A DNA stretch of 64,000 nt. It comes from Donghicola sp041224595 (GTDB lineage: Bacteria > Pseudomonadota > Alphaproteobacteria > Rhodobacterales > Rhodobacteraceae). The stretch lies in contig NZ_JBGFGN010000129.1 of assembly GCF_041224595.1 (NCBI RefSeq), positions 1-64,000 of the forward strand, written 5' to 3'. The notes beneath the pieces were generated by a model. The model did no database searches. It was not told where the DNA came from and saw only the letters and a program-made list of their open reading frames with translations. The translations under genes and the position numbers were made by a program. This document shows positions 32,077 to 40,533 of this stretch, in pieces. How positions within the stretch are numbered: the first letter of the stretch is position 1; the number at the start of each line of letters is the position of its first letter.

Positions 32077-33363
32077 ATGCACACGATCTTTGCCCTGGCG
32101 ACTGCTCAAGGCAAAGCCGGGGTCGCAGTCATCCGGATTTCGGGGCCGCAGGCATTTGCCGCGGCCTCTATTCTTGCGGGTGAGATGCCGGAGCCGCGTA
32201 AAACTGGTATACGTAAACTGCGCGACAGGGCAGGGGCCCTGATCGACGAAGCGATGGTGATTTGCTTTTCCGGTCCCGCCAGCTTTACGGGCGAGGATGT
32301 GGTCGAGCTGCATCTTCATGGCAGCCCTGCAATTGTGCGCCGTGTTTTGGATGAACTTCTGTCCTACGATGATCTTCGTTTTGCGGAACCCGGAGAGTTC
32401 ACGCGCCGCGCGCTTGAGAACGAGCGGCTTGATTTGGCCCAGGTCGAAGGGCTCTCTGATTTGATCGAAGCAGAGACCGAAGCGCAGCGACAGCAAGCCG
32501 TTCGTGTCTTTTCTGGTGGGTTGGGAGAGCAGGCCGAGATTTGGCGTTCCCAGATCATTCGCGCAGCTGCTCTTTTGGAGGCGACAATCGATTTCGCTGA
32601 CGAAGAAGTGCCCGAGGACGTCACCCCAGAGGTCAAAGACCTACTTGCTCGCGTCAGACAAGATCTAAGCAAAGAGATTGAGGGAGCTGAGGTCGCAGAG
32701 CGTTTGCACCTAGGGTTTGAGGTTGCAATCGTTGGAGCGCCCAATGCCGGAAAATCGACCCTGCTCAACTACATTGCCAAGCGAGATGCGGCGATCACCT
32801 CTGACATAGCGGGAACCACCCGCGACGTCATCGAGGTACGAATGGACTTGAAAGGACTGCCGGTCACGTTCTTGGATACCGCTGGCCTACGAGAGACTGA
32901 GGATCAGATTGAAGGTATCGGTGTCCAACGCGCGATAAAGCGGGCGCAAGACGCAGACCTTCGGATTTTCTTGATGCAGGAGGGGGATCACCTGCCGCTC
33001 GAGCCACGGGACGCAGACCTTGTGTATTCCGCCAAGGGCGACCTACGAGATGTCCAACCGAATCCAATATCTGGGCTTTCCGGTCTAGGAGTCTCCGAAA
33101 TGCTGGATTCGGTCGTTTCCTTTCTCTTGGATCGAATGCAGAAGGTGAATCTGGCCAGTAAAGAGCGTCATAGAAAAGCACTGTCTGTTGCTTCGGACGC
33201 TCTCGCAAATGCCGAAGAGCAGGTGTTATACGGGGCCGAACGATATGAGTTGGTCGCTGAAGAAATAAGAACGGCGGCAAGATCGCTCGACATGTTGTTG
33301 GGAAGAATCGACGTTGAGGTTATCCTTGATGAGATCTTCTCTAGCTTCTGTTTAGGGAAATAG
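32077..33363 (+). CDS. mnmE: tRNA uridine-5-carboxymethylaminomethyl modification GTPase MnmE
   Basis: MnmE (428 residues) with MnmG adds carboxymethylaminomethyl to U34 of certain tRNAs. It begins MHTIFALATAQGKAGVAVIR and has the formyl-THF-binding N-domain. The inserted G domain has GAPNAGKSTLLNYI near 222, AGTTRDVIEV as G2, and FLDTAGLRETED as G3. The C-terminal CLGK with the conserved Cys ends the protein. The mnmG start follows after two bases, so the two partners are cotranscribed. Confidence 0.98.
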   Translation: MHTIFALATAQGKAGVAVIRISGPQAFAAASILAGEMPEPRKTGIRKLRDRAGALIDEAMVICFSGPASFTGEDVVELHLHGSPAIVRRVLDELLSYDDLRFAEPGEFTRRALENERLDLAQVEGLSDLIEAETEAQRQQAVRVFSGGLGEQAEIWRSQIIRAAALLEATIDFADEEVPEDVTPEVKDLLARVRQDLSKEIEGAEVAERLHLGFEVAIVGAPNAGKSTLLNYIAKRDAAITSDIAGTTRDVIEVRMDLKGLPVTFLDTAGLRETEDQIEGIGVQRAIKRAQDADLRIFLMQEGDHLPLEPRDADLVYSAKGDLRDVQPNPISGLSGLGVSEMLDSVVSFLLDRMQKVNLASKERHRKALSVASDALANAEEQVLYGAERYELVAEEIRTAARSLDMLLGRIDVEVILDEIFSSFCLGK

Positions 33364-33365
33364 GG

Positions 33366-35246
33366 GTGTTTCACGTGAAACAATCTGACTTCGACGTACT
33401 CGTGATAGGCGGCGGTCATGCCGGCTCCGATGCTGCTCATGCTGCTGCGCGGATGGGTGCGCGAACGGCCCTAATCACCCTGCGCAAAGAGACAATCGGC
33501 GTCATGTCCTGCAATCCAGCTATTGGCGGGTTAGGGAAGGGCCACCTGGTTCGCGAAATCGATGCGATGGACGGCGTAATGGCGAAGGTCGCGGACCGAG
33601 CTGGTATCCAGTTTCGGCTGCTGAACCGACGTAAGGGACCAGCAGTTCAAGGACCAAGAGCTCAGGCAGATCGCAAGATCTACCGTGAGACGATGTTTGG
33701 AATACTGAGCAATACGCCTAACCTGAGCATCATCGCTGGCGAGGCGGCCGACCTGATCGAAGTGGAAGGCAGGATTAGTGGTGTGCGTTTAGCGGACGGC
33801 TCCGAGCTAAAGGCACATGCAGTAGTTTTAACTACCGGAACGTTTTTGAACGGCCTCATCCATATTGGTGATGTCTCAAAGCCGGGTGGCAGAATGGGCG
33901 ATCATCCCTCTGTCAAGCTGGCGGAGCGTCTTCACAGCTATGCACTCCCCTTGGGGCGTTTAAAAACAGGAACGCCCGCGCGCCTTGATGGGCGGACGAT
34001 CGACTGGGATTCACTGGAGTCCCAGCCAGGCGACGATGACCCGACACTCTTTTCCTTTGCGTCCAAAGGGCCCTTTGTTCGTCAAATTTCTTGTGGGATC
34101 ACGCATACGAATGAAGAAACCCACGACATCATTCGGGAAAACTTGGACCGCTCAGCGATGTATGGCGGACACATTGATGGTGTGGGGCCGCGCTACTGTC
34201 CCTCTATCGAAGATAAAATTGTGCGGTTTGCAGATAAGACCTCTCATCAGGTCTTTCTCGAACCAGAGGGGCTCGATGACCCGACGGTCTACCCGAACGG
34301 AATTTCGACATCCCTTCCTGTAGATGTTCAAGAAGCCTATATCCGCTCAATGAAGGGTTTGGAGAACGTCAGCATATTCCAAGCAGGTTATGCAATCGAG
34401 TACGATTATGTCGATCCGCGGGCTCTGCGTCTGACATTGGAGCTCAAAGATCATCCGGGATTGTTCTTGGCAGGTCAAATCAACGGTACAACTGGTTACG
34501 AAGAGGCTGCGGCTCAAGGGATGGTTGCTGGCTTGAATGCGGCGCGGTCTGCTCAGGGCAAAGAGCCAGTCGTCTTTAGTCGTACGAATAGCTACATCGG
34601 CGTGATGATCGACGATCTGACGACGCGAGGTGTCACAGAACCCTACCGCATGTTTACCTCTCGCGCTGAATTCCGCCTTTCCCTTCGTGCTGATAACGCA
34701 GACCAAAGATTAACACCTCTGGCGATCGAGCTTGGGTGTGCCTCTGAAGAGAGAGAAAATCTATTCGCGTCGAAGATGGAGAAGCTCGAGTCTGGAAAGG
34801 CGCGACTCGAAGGGATGACCTACACTCCAAGAGAAATCAATAATGCTGGGATTAAGGTAAATCAGGATGGTGCTCGTCGGAGCGCCTATGACCTATTGGC
34901 CTTTCCTGACTTTACCTTTGAGACGCTTCTCAATCTGGATCCGACGCTAGAAGAGATCGAGCCTGATATTCGCAGGCAACTCGAACGCGACGGGCTCTAT
35001 GCCAAGTATATTGCGCGCCAGGAAAAGGATGCCGAGGCGCTCCGTCGTGATGAGGGTCAGGCCATTCCAGATGATTTCGATTTTTCCAGTTTGGACGGGC
35101 TCTCAAACGAATTGAAGCTTAAATTGGATTTGGCAAAGCCAGAAACATTGGGGCAGGCGGGTCGAGTTGAAGGGATGACACCCGCGGCGTTGACGTTAAT
35201 CCTTGCGAAGCTTCGGCGGGCCAAGCGAATTGCGGTTGGCTCATGA
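33366..35246 (+). CDS. mnmG: tRNA uridine-5-carboxymethylaminomethyl modification enzyme MnmG (GidA)
   Basis: MnmG (626 residues) is the FAD enzyme that works with MnmE on tRNA U34. VIGGGHAGSDAAHAAARMG (about residues 10-30) is the FAD loop. SCNPAIGGLGKGHLVREIDA near 48, GTFLNGLIHIG, RLKTGTPARLDGR and QINGTTGYEEAAAQG are typical. The start is GTG 33366, whose first codons GTG TTT CAC GTG AAA CAA also form a parS site (MFHVKQ). It overlaps rsmG by four bases. Length and motifs are complete. Confidence 0.98.
   Translation: MFHVKQSDFDVLVIGGGHAGSDAAHAAARMGARTALITLRKETIGVMSCNPAIGGLGKGHLVREIDAMDGVMAKVADRAGIQFRLLNRRKGPAVQGPRAQADRKIYRETMFGILSNTPNLSIIAGEAADLIEVEGRISGVRLADGSELKAHAVVLTTGTFLNGLIHIGDVSKPGGRMGDHPSVKLAERLHSYALPLGRLKTGTPARLDGRTIDWDSLESQPGDDDPTLFSFASKGPFVRQISCGITHTNEETHDIIRENLDRSAMYGGHIDGVGPRYCPSIEDKIVRFADKTSHQVFLEPEGLDDPTVYPNGISTSLPVDVQEAYIRSMKGLENVSIFQAGYAIEYDYVDPRALRLTLELKDHPGLFLAGQINGTTGYEEAAAQGMVAGLNAARSAQGKEPVVFSRTNSYIGVMIDDLTTRGVTEPYRMFTSRAEFRLSLRADNADQRLTPLAIELGCASEERENLFASKMEKLESGKARLEGMTYTPREINNAGIKVNQDGARRSAYDLLAFPDFTFETLLNLDPTLEEIEPDIRRQLERDGLYAKYIARQEKDAEALRRDEGQAIPDDFDFSSLDGLSNELKLKLDLAKPETLGQAGRVEGMTPAALTLILAKLRRAKRIAVGS
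33367..33382. promoter_or_regulatory. parS: parS site inside the mnmG start
   Basis: TGTTTCACGTGAAACA is a perfect 16-bp palindrome identical to the canonical ParB-binding parS consensus. It overlaps the GTG start codon of mnmG (it begins at base 2) and fixes its N-terminus as M-F-H-V-K-Q. Confidence 0.95.
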
Positions 35247-35857
35247 GTCTCGGAAACCTGAAAATAAATGTTTCACGTGAAACACTGGAGCGACTTGATC
35301 TGTACGAAGCCCTGCTGAAGAAGTGGAACAAGTCGATCAACCTCGTCTCACAGTCTACGATTTCGGAAGCTAGAGAACGACATTTTGTGGACTCTGCCCA
35401 GATATATCAACTCGCGCCAAAAAACTGGCAGATATGGTGTGATATGGGCAGCGGTGGTGGCTTTCCAGGGATGGTTATCGCGATCTTGGCAGCCGAATTT
35501 AACCCTGTGGGCCGAGTATTCTTGCTAGAGAGCGATCAGAGAAAGGCGACTTTTCTGCGAACCGTCGCTCGAGAGGTGGGCGTCAAAGCGGAAGTCGTCT
35601 CTGACAGAATCGAGAAGGTCGATCCTATTGGTGCTGATATCGCATCAGCTCGGGCGCTTGCTTCGCTCGACAAATTGTTTGGTTTTTCCGAGCGACATTT
35701 GAAGGATGGCGGCCTCGCATTGTTCCCAAAGGGAGCAACTTGGCAACAAGAACTAGAAGAAGCGCAGAGATCGTGGTCTTTCACTCATGAAGTCCATAAA
35801 AGCGTCGTAGAGTTAAATTCGGTCATACTCAGCATCGGAGGCATTGCACGTGGCTGA
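35243..35857 (+). CDS. rsmG: 16S rRNA (guanine527-N7)-methyltransferase RsmG (GidB)
   Basis: RsmG (204 residues) methylates G527 of 16S rRNA in the 530 loop. Its loss gives low-level streptomycin resistance in other bacteria. DMGSGGGFPGMVIAILAA near residue 70 is the SAM-binding glycine-rich loop, VFLLESDQRKATFLRTV the acidic-loop segment, and IGADIASARALASLDKL the later strand. Codons 9-14 (NVSRET) are encoded by the second parS. ATGA joins it to mnmG, and it ends eight bases past the likely parA start. Confidence 0.96.
   Translation: MSLGNLKINVSRETLERLDLYEALLKKWNKSINLVSQSTISEARERHFVDSAQIYQLAPKNWQIWCDMGSGGGFPGMVIAILAAEFNPVGRVFLLESDQRKATFLRTVAREVGVKAEVVSDRIEKVDPIGADIASARALASLDKLFGFSERHLKDGGLALFPKGATWQQELEEAQRSWSFTHEVHKSVVELNSVILSIGGIARG
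35269..35284. promoter_or_regulatory. parS: parS site inside rsmG
   Basis: A second perfect TGTTTCACGTGAAACA lies in the N-terminal coding part of rsmG, where it encodes V-S-R-E-T with an extra base on each side. It is 1.9 kb from the first copy and about 600 bases upstream of parA. Confidence 0.95.
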
Positions 35858-36659
35858 CATTCTGACGTCCAGCGGTACCAAGATCATTGCGATTACCAAC
35901 CAGAAAGGTGGGGTGGGTAAGACCACAACCGCGATCAACCTGAGCGCTGCGTTGGCCGCGATGGGAAAACGTGTTCTTGTCGTTGATATTGATCCGCAGG
36001 GCAACGCTTCGACAGGGTTGGGTATTCAAGCCGAAGAGCGCGACTACACTGCGTACGAACTTCTACTGGAAGAAGTTCCTGCGACAGATGTGATCCGCCC
36101 GACGAAGTTTGAGAATATCTTTGTCGTTCCTGCGACCACTGATTTGTCATCTGCTGATATCGAGTTGATGGCGAATGAGCAGCGTAGTTACCTGCTCCGA
36201 AATTCTCTGCGGACAGCGCTGATGGCAGAAATTGACTTCGACTATATCTTGATCGACTGCCCGCCTTCGCTCAACCTGTTAACCGTGAACGCAATGGTCG
36301 CGTCGGATTCTGTTCTGGTGCCTCTGCAGAGTGAATTTTTCGCTCTGGAAGGTCTGAGCCAACTCATGCTGACGATCAGAGATGTTCGCAAGGCAGCGAA
36401 CCCAAATCTGCGGATTGAAGGCATCGTCCTGACGATGTTTGATGGACGGAATAACCTTTCGCAGCAGGTCGAGGCGGACGCGCGCGAAAATCTGGGTGAT
36501 CTTGTGTTCCAGACCAAGATTCCTCGGAACGTACGATTGAGCGAGGCGCCGTCTTTTGCTCTGCCGGTTCTTCACTATGATCCGAATTCTCGGGGCGCTG
36601 TTGCCTATCGCGCACTGGCGAAAGAGCTGCTAGAGAAGGCGGCTCAGGTCGCTGCATAA
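35850..36659 (+). CDS. parA: Chromosome partitioning ATPase ParA
   Basis: ParA (269 residues) is the DNA-bound ATPase that moves ParB-parS complexes during chromosome segregation. The deviant Walker A QKGGVGKTTTAINLS starts near residue 18, VLVVDIDPQGNASTGLG is A', and DYILIDCPPSLNLLTVNA is Walker B. The C-terminal PRNVRLSEAPSFALP is typical of the chromosomal Soj type. I choose GTG 35850 because GGAGG is eight bases before it. A TTG at 35844 in frame has only three bases of spacing. No N-terminal DNA-binding extension is present, unlike plasmid type Ia ParA. Confidence 0.95.
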   Translation: MADILTSSGTKIIAITNQKGGVGKTTTAINLSAALAAMGKRVLVVDIDPQGNASTGLGIQAEERDYTAYELLLEEVPATDVIRPTKFENIFVVPATTDLSSADIELMANEQRSYLLRNSLRTALMAEIDFDYILIDCPPSLNLLTVNAMVASDSVLVPLQSEFFALEGLSQLMLTIRDVRKAANPNLRIEGIVLTMFDGRNNLSQQVEADARENLGDLVFQTKIPRNVRLSEAPSFALPVLHYDPNSRGAVAYRALAKELLEKAAQVAA

Positions 36660-36680
36660 GAAAAATAGAAGAGGGCAGTA

Positions 36681-37589
36681 ATGGATCGTAAACCCATGAA
36701 GCGAGGATTGGGACGTGGATTGTCTGCATTGATGGCGGACGTTCAGCCCGACACGACAAGCCAAGAAGGTACTGCTGTGCCGCGCCGTCCGGATATGATG
36801 GTTCCGATCGAAAAGATCGAACCAAATCCGGACCAGCCACGCCGCCGTTTTGAAAGCGAAGACCTAGAGGATCTGTCGCGGTCGATCAAAGAGAAGGGCG
36901 TGATCCAGCCCTTGATCGTGCGTGTGAGCCCGCGTGATAGCCTCAAGTACGAGATTGTTGCTGGTGAACGTCGTTGGCGTGCCTCTCAGATGGCGCAGCT
37001 TCATGAACTCCCGGTTTTGATCCGTGACTTTGACGATACCGAAGTTCTGGAAGTTGCGATTATCGAAAACATCCAGCGTGCTGATCTGAACCCGGTAGAC
37101 GAAGCTGCTGGCTACAAACAGTTGATGGAGAAGTTCGGTCATACTCAAGAGCGCTTGGCTGAAGCTCTTGGTAAGAGCCGGAGCTACATCGCAAACTCGA
37201 TGCGATTGCTACAATTGCCTGAAGACGTTATCGAGCATTTGGCGGATGGTCGCTTGACGACGGGTCACGCGCGTGCCCTGATCACGAGTGACCACGCGTC
37301 GGAGTTGGCAAAGCAGATCGTCTCTCGTGGCATGTCAGTGCGTGACACCGAACGTCTGGTTAAGAAGGCCGCACAAGGCGAGACTGCGCCTAAACCGCGT
37401 TCTGGGCCCAAGCCTGCGGGTGAAAAAGATGCGGATACCAAAGCTTTGGAAGGGGATCTGTCGGCGGCAATCGGGATGAAAGTCTCGGTCGAGCACAAAG
37501 AAGGAACCGAGCAGGGCAAGATCGTCATCAGCTACAACAACCTAGATCAGCTGGACGAAATCTGCCGCCGCTTGAGCGCAGTGGAATAA
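36681..37589 (+). CDS. parB: Chromosome partitioning protein ParB (CTPase)
   Basis: ParB (302 residues) binds parS and spreads as a CTP-dependent clamp. The N-terminus MDRKPMKRGLGRGLSALMAD is the ParA-interacting tail. NPDQPRRRFESEDLEDLSRS, GVIQPLIVR and EIVAGERRWRAS (the C motif with GERRWRA) form the CTP-binding domain. LGKSRSYIANSMRLLQLP near 170 is the helix-turn-helix that reads parS. The C-terminal dimer domain includes KVSVEHKEGTEQGKIVISY. It lies 21 bases after parA in one operon. Confidence 0.97.
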   Translation: MDRKPMKRGLGRGLSALMADVQPDTTSQEGTAVPRRPDMMVPIEKIEPNPDQPRRRFESEDLEDLSRSIKEKGVIQPLIVRVSPRDSLKYEIVAGERRWRASQMAQLHELPVLIRDFDDTEVLEVAIIENIQRADLNPVDEAAGYKQLMEKFGHTQERLAEALGKSRSYIANSMRLLQLPEDVIEHLADGRLTTGHARALITSDHASELAKQIVSRGMSVRDTERLVKKAAQGETAPKPRSGPKPAGEKDADTKALEGDLSAAIGMKVSVEHKEGTEQGKIVISYNNLDQLDEICRRLSAVE

Positions 37590-37592
37590 AAG

Positions 37593-37946
37593 TTAATAGC
37601 TGGGGCGGGTCCAGATAAAGATGAGAACCGCCCCAAGTGTCACGGCCTGAATGGCCAAGATCGTTGGTCGCAGTCCCATAAAAACAGAGATCGAGAAGAC
37701 GACCGCAATAGAGGCGGTCGCGGCGCGTTTTCCTGTGAGGCTAATCGCGCCGCTGCGATTCCAGTCTTCGATCGCGGGGCCGAAGACGCGGTGGTTCACC
37801 AGCCAGCCATGCATCCGCTCGGATGATCGGGCAAAGCAAAATGCAGCCAGCAGCATAAACGGAACCGTCGGCAGCAGAGGCAGGACGACCCCGATCAGGC
37901 CGAGTGCCATGCAGAAGATGCCAAGTGTGAACCAGATAGGCCGCAT
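37593..37946 (-). CDS. YbaN/DUF454 family membrane protein
   Basis: The 117-residue protein has about four hydrophobic segments. The N-terminus has GIFCMALGLIGVVLPLLPTVPFMLLAAFCFARS, typical of DUF454: the LLPTVPF motif is near residue 26, and a NHRVFGPAIEDWNRSGAIS loop near residue 50 is also conserved. The role is unknown. It ends four bases from parB's stop on the opposite strand and precedes nothing obvious, and it is probably cotranscribed with hemW. Confidence 0.9.
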   Translation of the reverse strand: MRPIWFTLGIFCMALGLIGVVLPLLPTVPFMLLAAFCFARSSERMHGWLVNHRVFGPAIEDWNRSGAISLTGKRAATASIAVVFSISVFMGLRPTILAIQAVTLGAVLIFIWTRPSY

Positions 37947-37950
37947 GTTG

Positions 37951-39138
37951 TTAATCCAGTAGGAGTTCCGCGATAACTGCGTTCAGGACCAGCCGACCCG
38001 CACGCGTAGCTTTAAGATAGGGCATTTCGATTTTAATCATCCCCATATCTTCCAGCTCTTGCAATGTGCGCGGATTGAGAGGTTTGCCTCCAATTTGATT
38101 AAATCGCTCCAGATCGATGCCATCTGTCAGGCGCAGGCCCATCATCAGGTACTCGTTGGCTTGTTCAGTCGCAGATACAGGCTCGACCAAATTCTCACCG
38201 GTTCCAGCCGCGACGGCATCTAACCATTTCTGAGGCTGCTTCCACGTGTCAGTGGCATGGCGTTGGCCATTTATAGTTAGCCGACCGTGCGCACCAGGTC
38301 CGACACCGACATAGTCGCCGTAGTTCCAGTAGATCTGGTTATGGCGGCTCTCGGCGCCTGGTTTCGCGTAGTTCGAAACTTCGTAGTCGTACATGCCAAA
38401 TTCAGCGCAGATCTCTTGGGTGACTTCGTACATCTCGGCGGCGTCATCATCTTCGGGCAGGCCTCGCAGCTTGCCTCTTTCATATCGGTCGCCGAAGGCT
38501 GTTCCGGCCTCGATGGTCAACTGATAGAGCGATAGATGGTCGGCCGCCAACGAGAGTGCTTCGCGGAGTTCGGATTTCCACGCAAAGACGGTTTGATCTT
38601 GGCGCGCATAGATTAAGTCAAAGCTGACACGCCCGAAACACTCCTTGGCAATCTCGAACGCGCGCTGACCTTCGGCGACCGTGTGCATTCTACCCAAGCG
38701 GCGCAGGTCGTCGTCCCGCAGACTCTGTAGACCCATTGAGACACGGTTTACGCCAGCGTCGGCATAGGCACGAAAACGGCCAGCTTCGACTGATGTCGGG
38801 TTTGCTTCGAGAGTGATCTCCTGATCGTTGGCGCTCGTCCAAAGTTGGCCGACCCGTTCTAGGATCGCGGCGACCACATCAGGGTCCATCAAGCTGGGGG
38901 TGCCGCCACCAAAGAACACTGATTTCAGCACCCGGTCAGGGGTGCGGGCTGCGTTGCGATCAAGCTCTTTCAGGTAGGCATCCAGCCACGCCTTCTGGTC
39001 GATGGACTGAGAGACGTGGCTGTTGAAATCACAGTAGGGGCATTTGGCCATACAGAACGGCCAGTGGATGTAGAGGCTAAATCCCCCGTTGCGCCAGTCC
39101 TCAGCCAAAGCAGGCGTCCACGAACTTGGTAAACGCAT
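37951..39138 (-). CDS. hemW: Radical SAM coproporphyrinogen III oxidase-like protein HemW
   Basis: HemW (395 residues from ATG 39138) belongs to the HemN-like radical SAM family but is now regarded as a haem chaperone. GFSLYIHWPFCMAKCPYCDF has the CxxxCxxC [4Fe-4S] motif. FFGGGTPSLMDPDVV is the GGTPS motif, and EITLEANPTSVE, RVSMGLQSL and HLSLYQLTIEAGT follow. A TTG at 39108 just eight bases into the end of rdgB gives a 385-residue protein starting MAEDWRNGGF and fits the family start equally well, so the start is uncertain. A C-terminal HemN domain is present. Confidence 0.93.
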   Translation of the reverse strand: MRLPSSWTPALAEDWRNGGFSLYIHWPFCMAKCPYCDFNSHVSQSIDQKAWLDAYLKELDRNAARTPDRVLKSVFFGGGTPSLMDPDVVAAILERVGQLWTSANDQEITLEANPTSVEAGRFRAYADAGVNRVSMGLQSLRDDDLRRLGRMHTVAEGQRAFEIAKECFGRVSFDLIYARQDQTVFAWKSELREALSLAADHLSLYQLTIEAGTAFGDRYERGKLRGLPEDDDAAEMYEVTQEICAEFGMYDYEVSNYAKPGAESRHNQIYWNYGDYVGVGPGAHGRLTINGQRHATDTWKQPQKWLDAVAAGTGENLVEPVSATEQANEYLMMGLRLTDGIDLERFNQIGGKPLNPRTLQELEDMGMIKIEMPYLKATRAGRLVLNAVIAELLLD

Positions 39139-39712
39139 CGGCGCGGTGGCTGATGCGGTTTTTGTCGGCGGGGTCCATCTCGCCGAGGGTGATGTCGTAG
39201 CCGTTGGGCATAAAGATCGGGTCGTAGCCGTGACCTTCGGCACCGCGCATGGGCCAAACGAACTGCCCTTCGATCGTACCTTCAAAGACGTCATCGGCGC
39301 CATCGGGCCACGCTAAAACCAACGTGCAACAGAAGCGGCATGTGCGAGGCTCTGGTGCGTTCTTTTCTTCAAGTAGGTTGTAGGTCTTGGTCATCGCCAT
39401 GACAAAGTCGCGCCCATTCGGAGTCTCGGACCAGTCGGCGGTATAGACACCGGGCGCACCGTCCAGCGCATCCACCGCAATGCCACTGTCGTCGGACAGG
39501 GCAGGTAGGCCGGTGGCCTTCGCGGCGGCGTGGGCCTTGATGCGAGCATTCTCGACAAAGGTTGTGCCGGTCTCTTCGGGTTCTGGCAGACCCTTTTCCT
39601 TGGCGCCGACAACGGTGATGTTGAAGGGAGCGAGTAGGGCCCGCATCTCCTCCAGCTTACCGGCGTTGTGGGTCGCGAATAGGATCGTATCGCCTTCGAA
39701 TTTTCGGGTCAT
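39101..39712 (-). CDS. rdgB: XTP/dITP pyrophosphatase (RdgB/HAM1)
   Basis: This 203-residue Ham1/RdgB protein removes deaminated purine nucleoside triphosphates (dITP, XTP). ILFATHNAGKLEEMRALL is the N-terminal signature. TTFVENARIKAHAAAKATG, LPALSDDSGIAVDALDGAPGVYTADW (with the metal-binding Asp) and GHGYDPIFMPNGYDITLGEM follow. It overlaps rph by four bases upstream and hemW downstream, giving the leftward run rph-rdgB-hemW-ybaN commonly seen near hrcA-grpE in alphaproteobacteria. Confidence 0.97.
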   Translation of the reverse strand: MTRKFEGDTILFATHNAGKLEEMRALLAPFNITVVGAKEKGLPEPEETGTTFVENARIKAHAAAKATGLPALSDDSGIAVDALDGAPGVYTADWSETPNGRDFVMAMTKTYNLLEEKNAPEPRTCRFCCTLVLAWPDGADDVFEGTIEGQFVWPMRGAEGHGYDPIFMPNGYDITLGEMDPADKNRISHRADAFTKFVDACFG

Positions 39713-40422
39713 GCGCAGGCGGCCTCTTGGGCTGCGACCAGTTCGGCGATGCCTTTGTCCGCCAGATCCAGCAATTGGTTCATCTGCTCTCGCGAGTAGG
39801 TTGCGCCTTCCGCCGACATCTGGGTCTCGATCATCTGGCCGTTGCCAAGCATGACGAAGTTGCCGTCGACACCGGCTGCGGAGTCTTCGGGGTAGTCGAG
39901 ATCTAGGACTGCCTGACCCGCATAGATCCCACAGCTAACCGCCGCGACCGGAGAGATCAGCGGATCAGTTTTGATGTCGCCCGCCTTGATCAGTTTGTTG
40001 ACCGCCAGACGCAGGGCAACCCAACCGCCGGTGATTGACGCGCAGCGGGTGCCACCGTCTGCTTGGATCACGTCACAGTCGATGGTGATCTGACGCTCGC
40101 CCATGGCGACGCGGTCAACACCAGCGCGCAGGCTGCGGCCGATCAGGCGCTGGATTTCTACAGTACGGCCACCTTGCTTGCCGGTGGTCGCTTCGCGGCG
40201 CATGCGCGAGCTGGTCGAGCGGGGCAGCATGCCATATTCCGCGGTGACCCAACCCAGACCCGAGCCTTTGATGAACGGGGGCACGCGGGGTTCCAACGTT
40301 GCGGTGCACATCACATGCGTGTCACCAACTTTGATCAAGCAAGAGCCTTCGGCGTGCTTGGTCACGTTGGTTTCAATTGAAATTTCGCGCATCTCGTTTA
40401 GATCACGTCCAGAAGGTCGCAT
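39709..40422 (-). CDS. rph: Ribonuclease PH
   Basis: RNase PH (237 residues) is a phosphorolytic 3'-5' exoribonuclease trimming tRNA 3' ends. MRPSGRDLNEMREISIETNV is the family N-terminus, and PPFIKGSGLGWVTAEYGMLP and RSLRAGVDRVAMGERQITID are conserved core segments, with DVIQADGGTRCASITGG and AAGVDGNFVMLG near the end. ATG 40422 matches the family; an ATG further upstream (40479) has no support. It is divergent from hrcA across 111 bases. Confidence 0.97.
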   Translation of the reverse strand: MRPSGRDLNEMREISIETNVTKHAEGSCLIKVGDTHVMCTATLEPRVPPFIKGSGLGWVTAEYGMLPRSTSSRMRREATTGKQGGRTVEIQRLIGRSLRAGVDRVAMGERQITIDCDVIQADGGTRCASITGGWVALRLAVNKLIKAGDIKTDPLISPVAAVSCGIYAGQAVLDLDYPEDSAAGVDGNFVMLGNGQMIETQMSAEGATYSREQMNQLLDLADKGIAELVAAQEAACA

Positions 40423-40533
40423 AATAATTCCCCTGTAATTGTTGCGTCGGGCATACGCCCGCGTCGGATAGGGTGGCAACCCCGATTGACGATTTCCTTC
40501 AGGCGAATTTTAGTGCGTCCTAAGGAGATGCAA

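Noticed and set aside
35850..37589. parAB as plasmid partition genes
   Set aside because: Short ParA without N-terminal DNA-binding domain, canonical parS, and the mnmE-mnmG-rsmG context are those of the chromosomal system.
40423..40533. CIRCE element before hrcA
   Set aside because: No TTAGCACTC/GAGTGCTAA-type inverted repeat can be seen; TAGTGCGTCC is only a chance partial match.
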